This document shows positions 1 through 13,500 of a stretch of DNA of 64,000 bases, piece by piece. Position 1 is the first letter of the stretch. The number at the start of each line of letters is the position of its first letter. Under the pieces are notes generated by a model. It saw only the letters and a list, made by a program, of their open reading frames with translations. It had not been told where the DNA came from and did not search any database. Location: assembly GCF_040807025.1 (NCBI RefSeq), contig NC_090942.1, forward strand, positions 76,241,987 to 76,305,986, read 5' to 3'. Both the position numbers and the translations under genes were made by a program. The stretch is from Struthio camelus. Taxonomy: Eukaryota; Chordata; Aves; Struthioniformes; Struthionidae.

Positions 1-1403
1 AAATAGCTACTGTAAATATTATAAAAATTACATTTTAAGAAGGGAGATGATCTGAACAAACTACAAATATCTACGCAAGTTATCTTCAAGTTTTTTTTTT
101 TTAAAAGAGTGCTGTTAATTTTATCTTAATGCCCGATTTGTTTGCACTTATTAGCATTACATAGAACTTCTACTCTACTGTATTCACAGAAGATAGATTT
201 ACAGGAAGTAAAAAAATTTTTATTACCAGCTATGGTGGTGGTTTGCACTTGAATACACTTTTAATAATAACATTTTAAAAAAATATTTAAATGCCTTCAA
301 AAAAAAAAAAAAACAAACACTAGATGCCCTCCCAAGGTAAATTAACTTTTTAACATTTGTTCAACAAAGTTAAATTCAGAGAAGAACCTGTAGTAGTTCC
401 TGCTGTTTTCCCTGTTGTTGCATTCCTGATTTTGCTCTTCTTTTTTCTCTTCTACATGGCCACCTGTTTTCACCGAATTTGTGGAAACTTTCAAACTCCA
501 TTCTGAAATTTGGTTGAATGGGCTTGCAAATCATTAGCATGCCAGCCACAGCATGATTTCATCAGCCTCCTCTCCTTATAAAGGTAAGCTTGAAGACATA
601 CATGTATAATTATTGCATTTCTGGGCACACACATGTTAGATAATACTAGAGTAGGGATTTTTCAAAGCCTTACAGAAATAAAATAGCAAATCCCACTGAA
701 TGATGCCTAAGTCCTTTATACACTCGTGAAAACTACCTTGTTTCGATAGCCTTTAGGTAGCAGTCTGAGGATTTGGTTACTGGGACTGTGCATAGCAAAC
801 AGTTCTTTCAAAACAAGCACCAGGCTGTACAGTTCAGCCAGTCTAGGATGAATAACTTGCAGTCATTTTATTTAAGACGGTACTAAAAAAAAACTCGTCG
901 CCTTATTAAATCGAAGCACACCACAACACTGAAGATATTTGTAACTTATGGAGGCCAGATAAACAGTTTTAGCTCTTGGGAGGAAGGCCTCTTTTAGCAA
1001 AGTACTTCAGCATGTATCTTTGTTTAAGCACACGTTTAAGTAAAACTCAGTAATACCTACAGGACCTGAGCGCTCATCATTATGCACAATTGATTCATTA
1101 CCTTCTAGAGGAGTCACTCTCACCAAACAGACTGGCAGATTTATAAAGATAGTCTGTCTCAAATACCCATAAACACTCAGATTGCAGGGACAAAATCCAT
1201 CTTCCTACCTATACTTTTTCTCTCCCCCCGTTTAACAATCATTAATAGAAATGTCAACGAAACTAAGTGTTATCATGACAGCAACATATTTATAATCTTT
1301 GTTCCATTCATGTAGAGATCTATATAACAATGTTTCCCTAAGTAACATATAGCATTTAGAATAAATAATTTTGCAATGCTGCACATAAAAACTAAACAAA
1401 TAC
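1..1403 (-). other. DNAI7: DNAI7 intron 10 (partial)
   Basis: Begins with the donor after exon 10 and runs off the left edge. It holds A/T homopolymers and no exon I can recognise on either strand. Confidence 0.7.
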
Positions 1404-1509
1404 CTTGTGATAGTATGTCAAAGATTTCTGATTTCTTCTCAATTTCCTCTTCTGTCTTCTCATTTATATCAGCTATGTTATGGGTACTTCCTTCGAAAGA
1501 GCTAGCACT
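1404..1509 (-). CDS. DNAI7: DNAI7 exon 10 (residues 324-358)
   Basis: 106 nt between the acceptor GCTTTTTAG and the donor GTATTT. The translation begins SASSFEGSTHNIADINEK and ends EIFDILSQ with one base left over. It is hydrophilic linker-type sequence without a strong family motif. Support comes from the splice sites, the open phase from exon 9 and the acidic composition. Confidence 0.75.
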
Positions 1510-4500
1510 CTAAAAAGCAAAAGACATTTTTTCACTAGGCAGAGATAGACATGTTTTAAAAAAAAAAAAGGGGGTATCATCTCCTTCAAAGCAACAGCCC
1601 AAGGAAAAACAGTTCAGTTCCATCCCTGCAGCAAGATTTGCACAGATCTTGCTATAGGGTCAAGGTTTTAGTATAGGACTATCAGGATTGAATCTACAGA
1701 GAAATCATTTTTAGCTAGCTAACTCTTTAGCTTTAGAACTGCATAAGTACCTGGAGATAAACATGTAATAATTACTTCATTTACACAACAAATTCCATCT
1801 TCAAGTACCACACAAGCATTTATAACCTTTTTAGCAGTGCGTGAACACAAATGCTAGGTTTATGCTGACTTTGCAGCTAGCAGACTGACACAAAGAAAAC
1901 TTAAGCCCAGACTGACCTCAAAGCCATAATAAAATTGTGCCAAAAACCATACTTGCAGACTTAGCTTATGTCTTGCTCATGATATTTATTCTCTTTCTCA
2001 TACTGTTTTCTATTTTCAAAACACTACCCTAGATTTCCGGCCAAATTTTCAACCCAGATATGAACTCATCCCTGTCATAACAGACTCCTCTGCAAGCACA
2101 GCAGTAGAACGGCATTTCTGTTTGTGATCCATGCATGTGAATCTAGGGATAGGCACCTCTTGTTTTCTGCGTATGCCTGCCAGCAAGTAGGAAGAACGTG
2201 CAGCTCCCAAAACAGCACAGAAGTTGAGGAGAAAAATGTTTTTACGCACATATGTGGGGGAACTCAAGACAGAATCAGACAGAATAAGTGCCTGCACTAG
2301 CTGAGAGAAGTGGAGTCTTGACAGGGAACTGGAAAATCACAACGATGGACCGAGAAAAAAAAAATTAAGACCTGGAAAAGAAGAGGAGAAAGAGCAAAAT
2401 GAGGAGCTTGAAGCAAGTCTGAAAAATGTAGGTGAAAAGTACTTAAAAACAAATTTTGTCACCTAGAAAAGGAAACAGGAACTAAGGAAAATAGGACTTC
2501 AGGCACCGATTCACTACAAAGGTGTTGGGGGCTGATGAGGAGGAGGACAAAGATCATTCATTGCTGCAAACATGTTAAGAAGGTATAATACATGATGGTT
2601 TACAGCTATTCATGCAGAAATTTTAGATAGAGAACCCGAGTCATTTATCTACAGGTCACAGATGATATCAAAAGTAAAAGACCCAAACCCAGTAAAAACT
2701 ATCCAAACAAACAAAGCTCCCAATACCCAAAGCCAACACATTCCACTAAAGCATGCAGAATAAGAGAATCACACGGCCAGAAACAGTTTTTTGAAAGCCC
2801 TCTAGTGGCAAAAGCTTCAACATATAGGAACTGAGCAACTAAATAATAGCAAAATGAAAATGTACTAAGCGCTCTAAATCCTATTTTGAACTTTACAAAT
2901 TTTTCTCTCTGCAACTGAGCCTCGAGTAGCAGCATTGCAGAAGATGCTTTTGTGAGATTTCGTTTCCTACCTTTACCCCGTCAGAATGCATTTCTTCTTC
3001 AGGGGGTGCACTGGACTCTTCTTTGGGCTTCTGTTCCTCTTCTTCTGGTTCTTCTACATTCTCTTTTGAATCCACAGTTACCTCTTTGCTCTCTAAGATT
3101 TTCAACTTTGGTGCACTCTGACACTGTAGCCAAAGTGGAGATACATGATCGTAATGAGTGTGAAATATGCGAATAGCAACACTGTTCACAGCCAGTGACT
3201 TTGGAAGATCAAATCCATGCCGTACATCATAAAACACATGATTTTTGAACCTGTAAATAATGATTTAATAAATACCTTCCCTAATAAAATTGGCATGACT
3301 TATTTTTACATGTGTACCGTGTTAGTCATGAGTGTTCAAACTGTCATTCAATACTAAGCATCACCTAAGTTCCCTTCTGCCGTACGGCATAGTCTCAGAA
3401 ACAGAGATCGAGAAAAAAGTTAGTGATCACCGTACATTTCCTTCCTGTCTTGTATTGACAGTTGTCATTAAGCCCTTCTGGAAAAAACCTGTAACTGCAT
3501 TACAGGGATAAAGAGCTACAAAAATTTAATGGTCCCAAGCAGGAAGAAAGTAAGGCCAAAATTAAATGGCAGCTGTTCTACATAGTATACTTGTGGTAAA
3601 ACAGACAAATTTAATCGGCAAATTCCTACATAGGTGAAGTCCTTAGTTATCTGCACTACATCAGTCTCAGCATCTTCCACATAAAACCCAAAGACATACA
3701 CAGGCATAAAGGTAATTCTGACAATCACACATCCACCAATCCTTGTGACAGTGTGGGAAACAAGCTAAGAGAAGAGCATAGAAAGAGATCAACCTCATGT
3801 CAAATCAAGAATCTAATTTGTGAACTTAGGTTCTTTAATCTGTCAGAGTAAATATTTAAGTCCTCTTTCTTTATTTGCTCCTTGCAATTCCCACCCAAAC
3901 AAAAGCAAAACTATTCAGATAATACTTATTTCCTGCTTATTCTGGCATGATTAAGCTCAGATGGCCACAGTTCTAAAAATCTTCTAGTAAAGCATAATGG
4001 TTTTTTTTATTCTAGGTTATAAATTATAGCTGTTTCCCTAGGCTGACCACAAGGCTGTAACACTACACCAGACTGGGATGTGCTGCACATCAGTCTGACA
4101 GTCCTCAGGACCCAGCCCTCTAGCTACCATAATAAAGCTTATGGCAAGGAAATTTTCCCTTACCAAAAAATAAGAGGTCCTTAGTAAAGTCTTTTTACCA
4201 CGTTATTCCTCATACTTAAAGAGCGGGAAGTCTGCTCAAAAATTTTATTGAAAAATATGTCAGTAAAATGGCAATTCAGTCAATAATTCTAGATTCAGAA
4301 TCAAATCTTGAGGACATTCACATCCTAGATTCTAGAATCATTTTCTTAACAGAGGAATGAGCACAAAGCACCATTCAGCACTTCGCAAAAAACTCTAAGA
4401 GCTTAGAAATTATTTGAATGCATCATCAAAAAACACTCCTTTCAAAGAAATTTCAACACTCTGCACAAGTTTCATTCTTTTACTATTTAACCAGGCTTTA

Positions 4501-7500
4501 AAAGTTGATCTGTCAGAAATAGCATTCTGCTGTAGCTTTTTAAAAAACATAATTTTTTTTTTCTCTCTCTCTCTCTCTCTATACACCTGTATAAAACACA
4601 CTGCCTCCTTTAAAATAAAACTCTGGTGTAACCAGTACCTTCCTTAGCAACAGAGCACTATGAAATCCATCAGTTAGAGTCTGTAGATTAAATGCTATTC
4701 AACACTAAAAAGTTTACCAAAAATTGATGTTTGCTAGATCCAGGTAGAGGAAGCTAGTTATCATTTCAAATAAGAGTTTTGTATGCTGTACCTTACATTC
4801 TTCTTCAGATTTGCCCAAATACAGAGAGTAACATTTTTATCCTTTATGACTGCCTGCACATTTCCGCTGTTAGAATCTTCAGACATATTATCTGTCTACA
4901 AAAAAAGACACAACCTGTGGATTAAATCAAGTTTCCTTCTTATTCACATCACATTGATTTACCTAAATTTACATCAAAATAAATCAAAATCACATCTAGG
5001 AATAAAATTGCAGCAAACCAAGGTCAAATATGTTGTATTTATGTGCTAAAACATGGCAGTTTCAAATCTATTTGTTAAAACTTAATGTTCTTTTTCTTCC
5101 TTTGATAGTATCAACTTTGTCAGTCAAAATACTGACAAATATGGGATCTTTCACTGTCTTCTTCATGGTACTGCCCGTCTCCCTTAATCATTTGCTTTCA
5201 AGAATATTTCTATTTGCTTTCAAGAATATTTCTCAGCAGAAGCAAAATCAAGGGCTTACTGAGCAAGGAAGCACTCCTATGTCACTCTCACTGCACATAT
5301 TATTTTACATTTGTCAGTATAAAACTGACAATGATGACAGTTATATTAGGAGTTTAATCCTAGACTCGCTAAAGAAAACGAAGTATTTAACATCTCAGAG
5401 AGTTATGAATGTGATCAAACATACAACTGGTTCATTAATCCTCCTATACTTTCCTTTTTTGCTTACTCCAGCAATTCTCTTTTGCTAAGCACACATGTAT
5501 ATGTGATTGAGCATCAAAATCAATGTTTAAAACAAGAAGCAAGATCACTACCTACACACGCAATCCAAAAAAACGATTCGCAAGTATGTTTTAATTTTTT
5601 TGCCAACAAGTAAAAAAGATTTAAACAAGACTTTAGTTTAAAAAAGAAAATCAATCATATGAACCTATTTTAAAAATTTGTACAAGGTAGCCTTAGAACC
5701 TGCTTCGTGCATTTGCAATTTTCTGTACAATCAGCTATCTTCTAAATTAAATAACAGAGACAAAACAGGGAAGAAATTTCATAGGGTGCCATTATTTCTA
5801 ACCTTTTCAAATCTCACAAAAATTGTCAGTAATTGGATATTAAATGCCTTATGGGAAATTCAACTGTAATTCAATCTAAGATTTTCAGAAATACTGAAGA
5901 AATATGAGTCTGGTATCTGTTGTATACATGATTTGGAAAGTAAAACACTAATCCCTGAGACAATACAAAACCAAAAACAACCATCACAACAAAAACATTT
6001 GCAGCTAGCCTTATACACATCGTTTACATTACAACTTCAAAGCTGTAAATCTTTCTTACTTTAAGCAGGTGCTCTGTTGCTCCATTGTACTTCTGATGAA
6101 GAAGATTCTGCAAGTCCAAAATCGTTTCCTGGTACTGAACTGTTTCTTTTTCTGTTATCTCATTTGCTGGTGTGTCCAATAAAAGAAACTGCAACTTCTC
6201 AATTAACTAGAAAACATATATGATAAAACGTACTTTTGTTTTGATACCATCCATAATATACTGTGTGTTCTGTTAGAAAAGCAAGTCAAATTTGCTTCTT
6301 TTGTACTTAAACATATATTGGTTACAGAAATATCTTTCTCTATTATAGTTCTAGAAATTGTACTAAGCCAGCATTATCAAAGCTAGATAGTCGACCACTT
6401 AGAATAGTGGAAATTCCAGAATCAAGTTTACCTTCCTTCATTCCTCTAATCCAATTCCTTCATTCATTAAGCTAGGGGCTGTGAAAGTTTAGCTGAGAAT
6501 GTAGACAACTGATGGGACCAATTGGTCATACGAAGAAAGTTTTGGTCAAAAATTAGTTTTAATGAAAAGCTATTATTACAACCTTATTTTTGTTTTCCAG
6601 AGTAACAATCTCAAATATGAAACATTAAAAAAGAAAATTAATAGTGAGACATGCAGCAACTACATTTTAATTCTCACGACAATCCTTAATGTGAAGTTTG
6701 GAACTCTGTAATAACACTGCTGTCTTCCATTAACCAATAATATCTAGCACCTAAATGCTTTTATAGGACTAAAGAATTTCTAGCTGGCCAAAGTTTTTGA
6801 CACTGATCTATTAAAAAAAGTCTTTCATTACCATTGTACTTATTGATGTCTATCAAAACTAAACTCTTGATGGGGTTTTTATTGTTATTCACTCCTTATC
6901 TACAAATTGCACCTACTACTGTTAACAGACGCTGCACAGACAGAGGAACAATTTTTTCACATTAGCTGTATGAATTGCCTTTTATTTCTCAAGAGTTACC
7001 ACAATCTTGGGAAAATATTAACTAATTTGTTTGACTCAGTGACAACTATCAGAAACTAGTATCAGCCATGAGAGAATAAATAGATCGTATCTGCTACTTT
7101 TATGTATTCTAACTGCTACTATGAAACACCTCAGAAAACATACTTGAAATGCAGCAACTTATTACTTAGCAAAGTCTTTGCCATAAAAAGTCAGTGTCCA
7201 TCATCCAAAAGAGAAGAAAAATTGGCAAATTTAAGACTGTTTATGGCAGAGTTTGTAGTTTCAAAGTGGCTGAATAACAGTAAGATGACTGAGAAATTAG
7301 CATTTTAAAACATCATCTTGGCTTTCAAAATGAAGATGATAGCAGATAAAGCAGCTCACAGAACTTCTAAAACTACTATTTCAGGCTGACAGCCTGATTA
7401 TTAAGGAAAATATTACAATGCTCCTATATTTGGCACATCTTTGTGCTACTGTAAGTACAAAGCATGGACATACATAATGGTGGGGGAAGGGGAGTTAAAT

Positions 7501-10500
7501 AAAAATTAACTCTCACAGAAGGGGAAGAAACAAATTGTTTAAAATTGCCTCACTAATCATCAGCAATTGGTGGATTACATTTTGGGAACCTCTGCTCTTA
7601 CATTACACTTCACGGGACGAAAATGATACACAGTGAGGCTTCTGCCCACTGAGCTGGTATGTTCTGGGTCAAGACTTTTGAAAATGTAGATAGAAGGGAA
7701 GATGGATGTTGTAATACAAGATTTTGCATCAAGCCAAGTGTGGAAACATTGCATAGCGTATGTAATGTTCATGTACATATGTAATGCTCAATCTACATAT
7801 ATACCCTTAAAAGCACTGGACGTTTAAAGTCAATAGCCGTCTTCTTTACACCTAACATTGAGCATTTAAGAATAAAAGGAAAAACTGAGGAAAAATTACT
7901 GACTATTGAATGTTACAGCCAATTTCAGTCATTTATCTGTAAACAAAACAACACAAAAAGAAATATTAAGGATATGTTCTGGTGACCTTAAACTGAGGAA
8001 CGCCATTTTAACACTTACATTTAGCACTTCTTTTCCCTTCTCCATCACGACCCGAATGTCCTCATTTGGATCTTCACGCCATAAGCTCATGAAAGTATTT
8101 ATTTCCTGTAGCACAGTTGGGTCAGGACTTCCATCACAACCAATATAATGCTCCCACTACAGAAGAAAGTTCAAAAGAAAGGCAGATATGGGCATGTGGT
8201 ACAAATGATTATTGCTAATAAAAGGAAGGATTCTGAAAGAGAAATATATATAGTGACACAAACATTCACCTGCATTTAAACAGTACTGTTACATTATCTT
8301 GCTTATCGGTGATAATTTTGCCAGACAAAACTGGTTTACTCTCATACTAATGCATTAAAATACTTCTGCCCACCTAACATTCGCTGTTCATTCTTACTTA
8401 TCTATCAGTGATTTCTCTTCTTCTAGGCAGAACTTGCATGCCTGCAAAAAAAATCTAATTCAGTATTTGAAACAAGTGAGGGGGTGAAAGAATAAGCGAC
8501 AGAGAACAGAAATGAACTGGTGCAGGTAGAAGAGGCAGATGGTTCCCAAACTGCCAGCAAATTTAGATATGCCAATAAAATTGATGATACTGCCAGCAAA
8601 ACTGAAAATTCTTCCATTGACAACACAATTGCTCAAGAGATTTCTACCCCAACATGCCTGTTTTCTTTCCTCTGCCTCTGTAACAGATTTCCTCATCCTT
8701 AGCAGCACCAATTCAGCTATTGCAGAAACCTCTGGTGGGAATGTGAAAAGGACAGAATAATCATTGGGTTTTTTTTTCCATTTTATTTTCAAATCAATTA
8801 CTGGACATACTTACAGTAAATAAATAAAGTCGACAACCATAGGTTAAACCCACTTGACTCTATGCAAAAGCCTCACTTTGGCTCACTGGATCAACTTACA
8901 AACTATAATATAATTTTTTCATCCATATAATAAGATAATAACAAAACCTTACCTCTCTGTATACTGTGAAGATTAGTTAAACAATGTTACCGAACATTAT
9001 GTTACAGTGTAAGTAAAATGGATTTTTTTAAAGCATAAGCTCTTGTGTAAATGTATTCCCAACCACTTCTGTAACAATTTCCACTGACTTCCAAAGGAGT
9101 GATAATAGCTAACCAAGTGCTCATTGGACTGAAAACTCCTGTACAAAAAATTGATCACTCTTCAGTAATAAAAACATCCAGTCACAATTTCTTTCTTTTT
9201 ACATCTTTGCACTTAAAACAGAGATTCAGTTTCCTCAATAGGAAAGCACATCCTTAAAAATGAAAGCATTTGTTCTTTGGGAAAAAGGGTAAATTTCATG
9301 AAAATATGTACGCGTACCTGTTAATCAGAATTAAAAATAATTAGAAATCAGCTCTGAAACTTAGCATGTAGTATTATACTTTTTCTTCACCCTAAATATT
9401 CATAACAGACTAATGCAAAAGCTGGTACATCTCCAAAGTTTACCAGCATTTAAAGTGAAGATTTATTTTTAAAATAATGTTCATATTGTGCCATTACTTT
9501 TCAAAACCAAAATTTCTTATCTTTCACATTCTGAGAATGCTTTTCAGAAAAATCCATAAACTACAACTGTACTCTTTCAAAATGACTGCTAGATTCTATT
9601 GTTGACAAAGGTAATAAAGTCAGAGCCTCTCATCAACTGAACAAAGGTATTAAAAATAATCCAAATGTGGCATGATTTGTGACAGTGAAGTTATTGTAGT
9701 GCACCCTTGTGGCTATGAAAGCTAACAAAAGCAAGAGTGTAACCAGGCTTGTGAAGGGAAGCTACCATTCCCTCTGCACAGCACTCACAAAGTCACACCT
9801 GGAGTACTGTGTCCAGTTTTGGGCCCCTCAATACAAGAGAGAGAGTGGTAAATGAGAGAGTCCAGAGGAAGGCCATCGAGACAGAAGACTGGAGCACATG
9901 CCATATGAGGAAAGGCTGTGCAAGCTCTCTTTGTCAACCTGGGGAAGAGAAGGCTAAGGGAGGAGCCAACTGCAGCCTACCAGTACCTAGAGAGGGGTTA
10001 CAGAGAAGAGAGAGCCAAACTTCTCAGAGGTGCACTTGGATAATGTGTCAGGACAAAGAGGCAATGGTCACAAGCTGTAACAACGGAAATTCCAATTGGA
10101 TATAAAAAAAAAATTTACTGTGAGACCGGTAAAGCAGTCAAAAAGGTTACCCAGAGGTACCGTGGTATCTGCAAGCTAACCAATTTTTAAAACCCGACTG
10201 AGCACCTCGATCTAACTTCGGAGTTCGCCCTAACACGAGCAGAAGTTTGAACTAAATGCATTTCAAGTCTATTCCAAAATAATTTATCCTATGATACTAA
10301 ATTTATCCTGCAGTGGCTTTGCAAGGGATTAAGTGATATATAAGACGAAAAGGAAAAACTTGTGTCCACAAGTCTATTTAACCTTATTTGGAACCAAGCT
10401 AAGTAAGTATCAGTATCAGACAGCCACTGCACGATGTTTTTGCAAGACAGAATTACAAGAGCAAAATGTGCTACTAGTGTTACTCCATACCTTATTATTT

Positions 10501-13500
10501 AACTTTATAGGTGTACGGTATTATTGGGTGATAATTCAGACTCCATGTATGTCACAATAAATTACTGACATTAACTCTTAGCTGCATTTTCATATATTTC
10601 CAGTATGACTATATGACTCAGGTTTCTGTTGTTTCCTTCAAAAAGTTTGGTCAACCTCTCTCCAGATGATATCCAGGAACCACTAGAACAAATGTTGTCA
10701 GTTATCTTAAATTCTACAAAAATATTTTCATGATAGAGTTTTGGGTTTTTTTTCCCTGGAATGTTTAAAACTAGAATGAACTAAAAAAAATAAATAAGAA
10801 AGGAAAAATACCAAAACATCTGAAACTACAATTATACGTCACTGCTGGGGTAAGTTGTGGGATCCTAATACTTTGATTACCCAGCCTAGGCACCTATTTG
10901 ATTTCTATTAGGCTCCTTTCCGGCTGATGTGGACAGGTTTCTTTTCCATGCAAGCCAAAGAATAGAGCACAGAAGAGAATGCGCATGGCTGAGTCCTACC
11001 TTGATACAGGACTTCAAATACAGCCAACACACAAACCAAAATTCAAGAAATGCAGCATTCCTGGATCCAGTAATAGAGAGAGAGCCTAAAGTCTCTTCAC
11101 TGTCTAACCTCATGAAACTGGGCAGGTTTGGAAAGCAAGTTTACCTTTGCATATGCTCTATAATCTGTTTTCCATTGTTCCGCAGATACAAACTTCTCTT
11201 CTAGTGAATGAAGTTCTGCAAGTTCAGACTCCCTTCGCTCTTGATCCTATCAAAAATATATACATCAGAGAGAGGAATTACAAATTTGGTTTACTTTCTG
11301 CAATTATCTTATATCAAAGAAAAATATTTGGGATATTTCAATGAGTTATCATTTAAATAACCCAAATACTAATAACTTGCCTTTTTATGAAACATTTAAT
11401 TAGGAAGGTTGCGAGAGAGCAATATGTTATTGTCATCACATTAGCTGCAGAGCCATATGATAAACAACGCGTCATATCATTGTTCTCCACTCACTTGAAC
11501 AGTTTCCATTTAATTACCACAAAACTACCTCTAATGAGAGCTGATCAAAAATGTAAGCATAGGTTGGAAGAAAGTGTGCAAGATATTTTTCCCTTCTAAT
11601 TTTTACGATTTTAAATTCCTCTTTTCTTTCTAGGGGAAAAATATTATGTGAAGGACCAGAGGGACATGCAAGAGTGACTTTTTTTCCTGAGATAATACCT
11701 ACAGAAAAGCAAAATTTTTGCAATATATCTCTTTTAGGGGGGAAACAGAAAAAATATTTAGATATGACCTATCGGGTATTGTCTTGAATTCCAGTCTTCT
11801 CAAATTCATACACATACATATTTGAATATACACATATATACATGCATACACAAAATTCAGTACATCTGCCCTAACACACCTTAGGTATCAAAAACAGGCA
11901 AGGCTATCTCATCTCTGTGAGTCTTTCTAAAAGAAAGCAATACTCAGCCAAACATTGGCTTAGAAAAGAATGCACTAGATATTAAAATTTCATTACCATT
12001 TCTCTTTACACGGATTGTGCTTTATTTAATTACTAATCCAACTCACTGCCTTCTCATCTTGCGGGATCTCATACAAGAGTAGCTTTCAGTGGCTTGGCTA
12101 AGATTTTTCATGACTAATTTTAACTAAGTGATGCTGGAAAGTTTCCTATACTTTCTTCCCAACACTGAGAATATGAGGAAATTCCTTTTCATTCTCACAC
12201 TAAATAACTAATATTTTACAGACCTCGTTACAAGTCTAGAAACAGAAGGCTTAGAATTTTTCAATAATTATTGGGTATGAACTAACTTTTGCCTCAAGCC
12301 TTTCCCTCTGCTCTCGTTCAAGCCTCTCCTTTTCAAGTCTTGCTGCTGCTTCTTGCTGAGCTTGCAGTCGGGCTTCCTCTGAAGATTGGGAAACATATCA
12401 ACAGCATAATTATATTTAGCTTAATAAAAACAGACAAATTATTTTGTTATTAGCTGTAATAGCAAAATAACTACAGCAATGTGCAACACAAACATGTATC
12501 TTTCATTGCCCAGAAAGCTTCCAAACGAGTCAAATTAATTTGAACCACAGTACTAAAACCCACAAACCCATGGCCCTACTCCTATTGGTCTGTGGCAATA
12601 CAAGCAGAGAAGTGAAGCAGCAAGCTCTCTTTTTCCCCTCAGAACAGTAGCAGGAGTGTCCTTTTCCTTATCTACAACTTGAACAGACCCAGGTTCTTAA
12701 TCCATTGTCTCTGGTATATCTGTTTGAGTTCAGTTCGAAGCTACTCTTCTCCTATATCCTTCGGTGGGTACCTCAAGCCTATAGTTATTTCTTCAGTGAA
12801 AGGCCTGAGGTTTTGTACATGTCTCAATGGCTGTTATTCCTCTTTCAAGATCAGTTACTCCTGATGAAATTTTCAGTTTTTCTTTTCTGCCATAGGGACT
12901 TAGTTTGAAGGACACAGGAACATACCATAAAAGGATCTGAAAGAAGGGTTGAGGAATCAGCTACTCAGTAGAGATAGAAATAAACCCAAGGGAACTAAGC
13001 TTTTTTCTAGCTTGTAGTCACGTTATCTGCCACCTCTTCAGACAACCAACTAGTATGCTGACAATAGAATTATTCTATTGGCCTTCCCTGGAAAGATTTC
13101 TTGTCAGAGATTTCTCTTGTCTACCGATAACTACACCTGAGAGGAGAAAAACAGTCCAAAACATTGTATTTCCACCTGTTGGGAATATTTCAAAAGGTAA
13201 TGGCATGAAAGAGAGAAATTCTAACTCTTCCAACCATCCTCATCCCACATTCCTAGTCACAATAGAAGAAATAACTAGAGAAAAGAATACATGTTTAATA
13301 GGAAAGTGAGATGTGTGAGGCTGTTACAAGTAACATAGAATGTGGTCCACTGAAGAGAAGAGGGAATAATTGTTTGCATTCCTTAAGTGAAACAGAATGT
13401 AGATATAAGTACACTTACAGTTTGGACAGCTGCATTCTATCCACTAGGTTAAAATTAGCAATTTTGTGCAATTACATTCCCTGTAAATGAAGTACACAGT

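Noticed and set aside
4756-4797. Alternative donor GTAAGG for DNAI7 exon 8, six bases before the chosen one
   Set aside because: Its use puts the next exon in a frame that reaches a stop after a few codons, while the GTACAG donor keeps the family sequence open.
5030-5488. 152-codon plus-strand ORF in DNAI7 intron 7
   Set aside because: AT-rich, hydrophobic Leu/Phe/Ile translation typical of random AT DNA, with no splice or promoter context, and it contains the 22-bp tandem duplication.
9699-9712. Third CTCF-like sequence, CCACAAGGGTGCAC on the minus strand
   Set aside because: Two mismatches fall inside the core, including the central GGG context, so it is too weak to list as a site.
9809-10105. 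98-codon ORF
   Set aside because: It lies inside the CR1 fragment but in a degraded, frame-broken region; it is not a functional reverse transcriptase piece.
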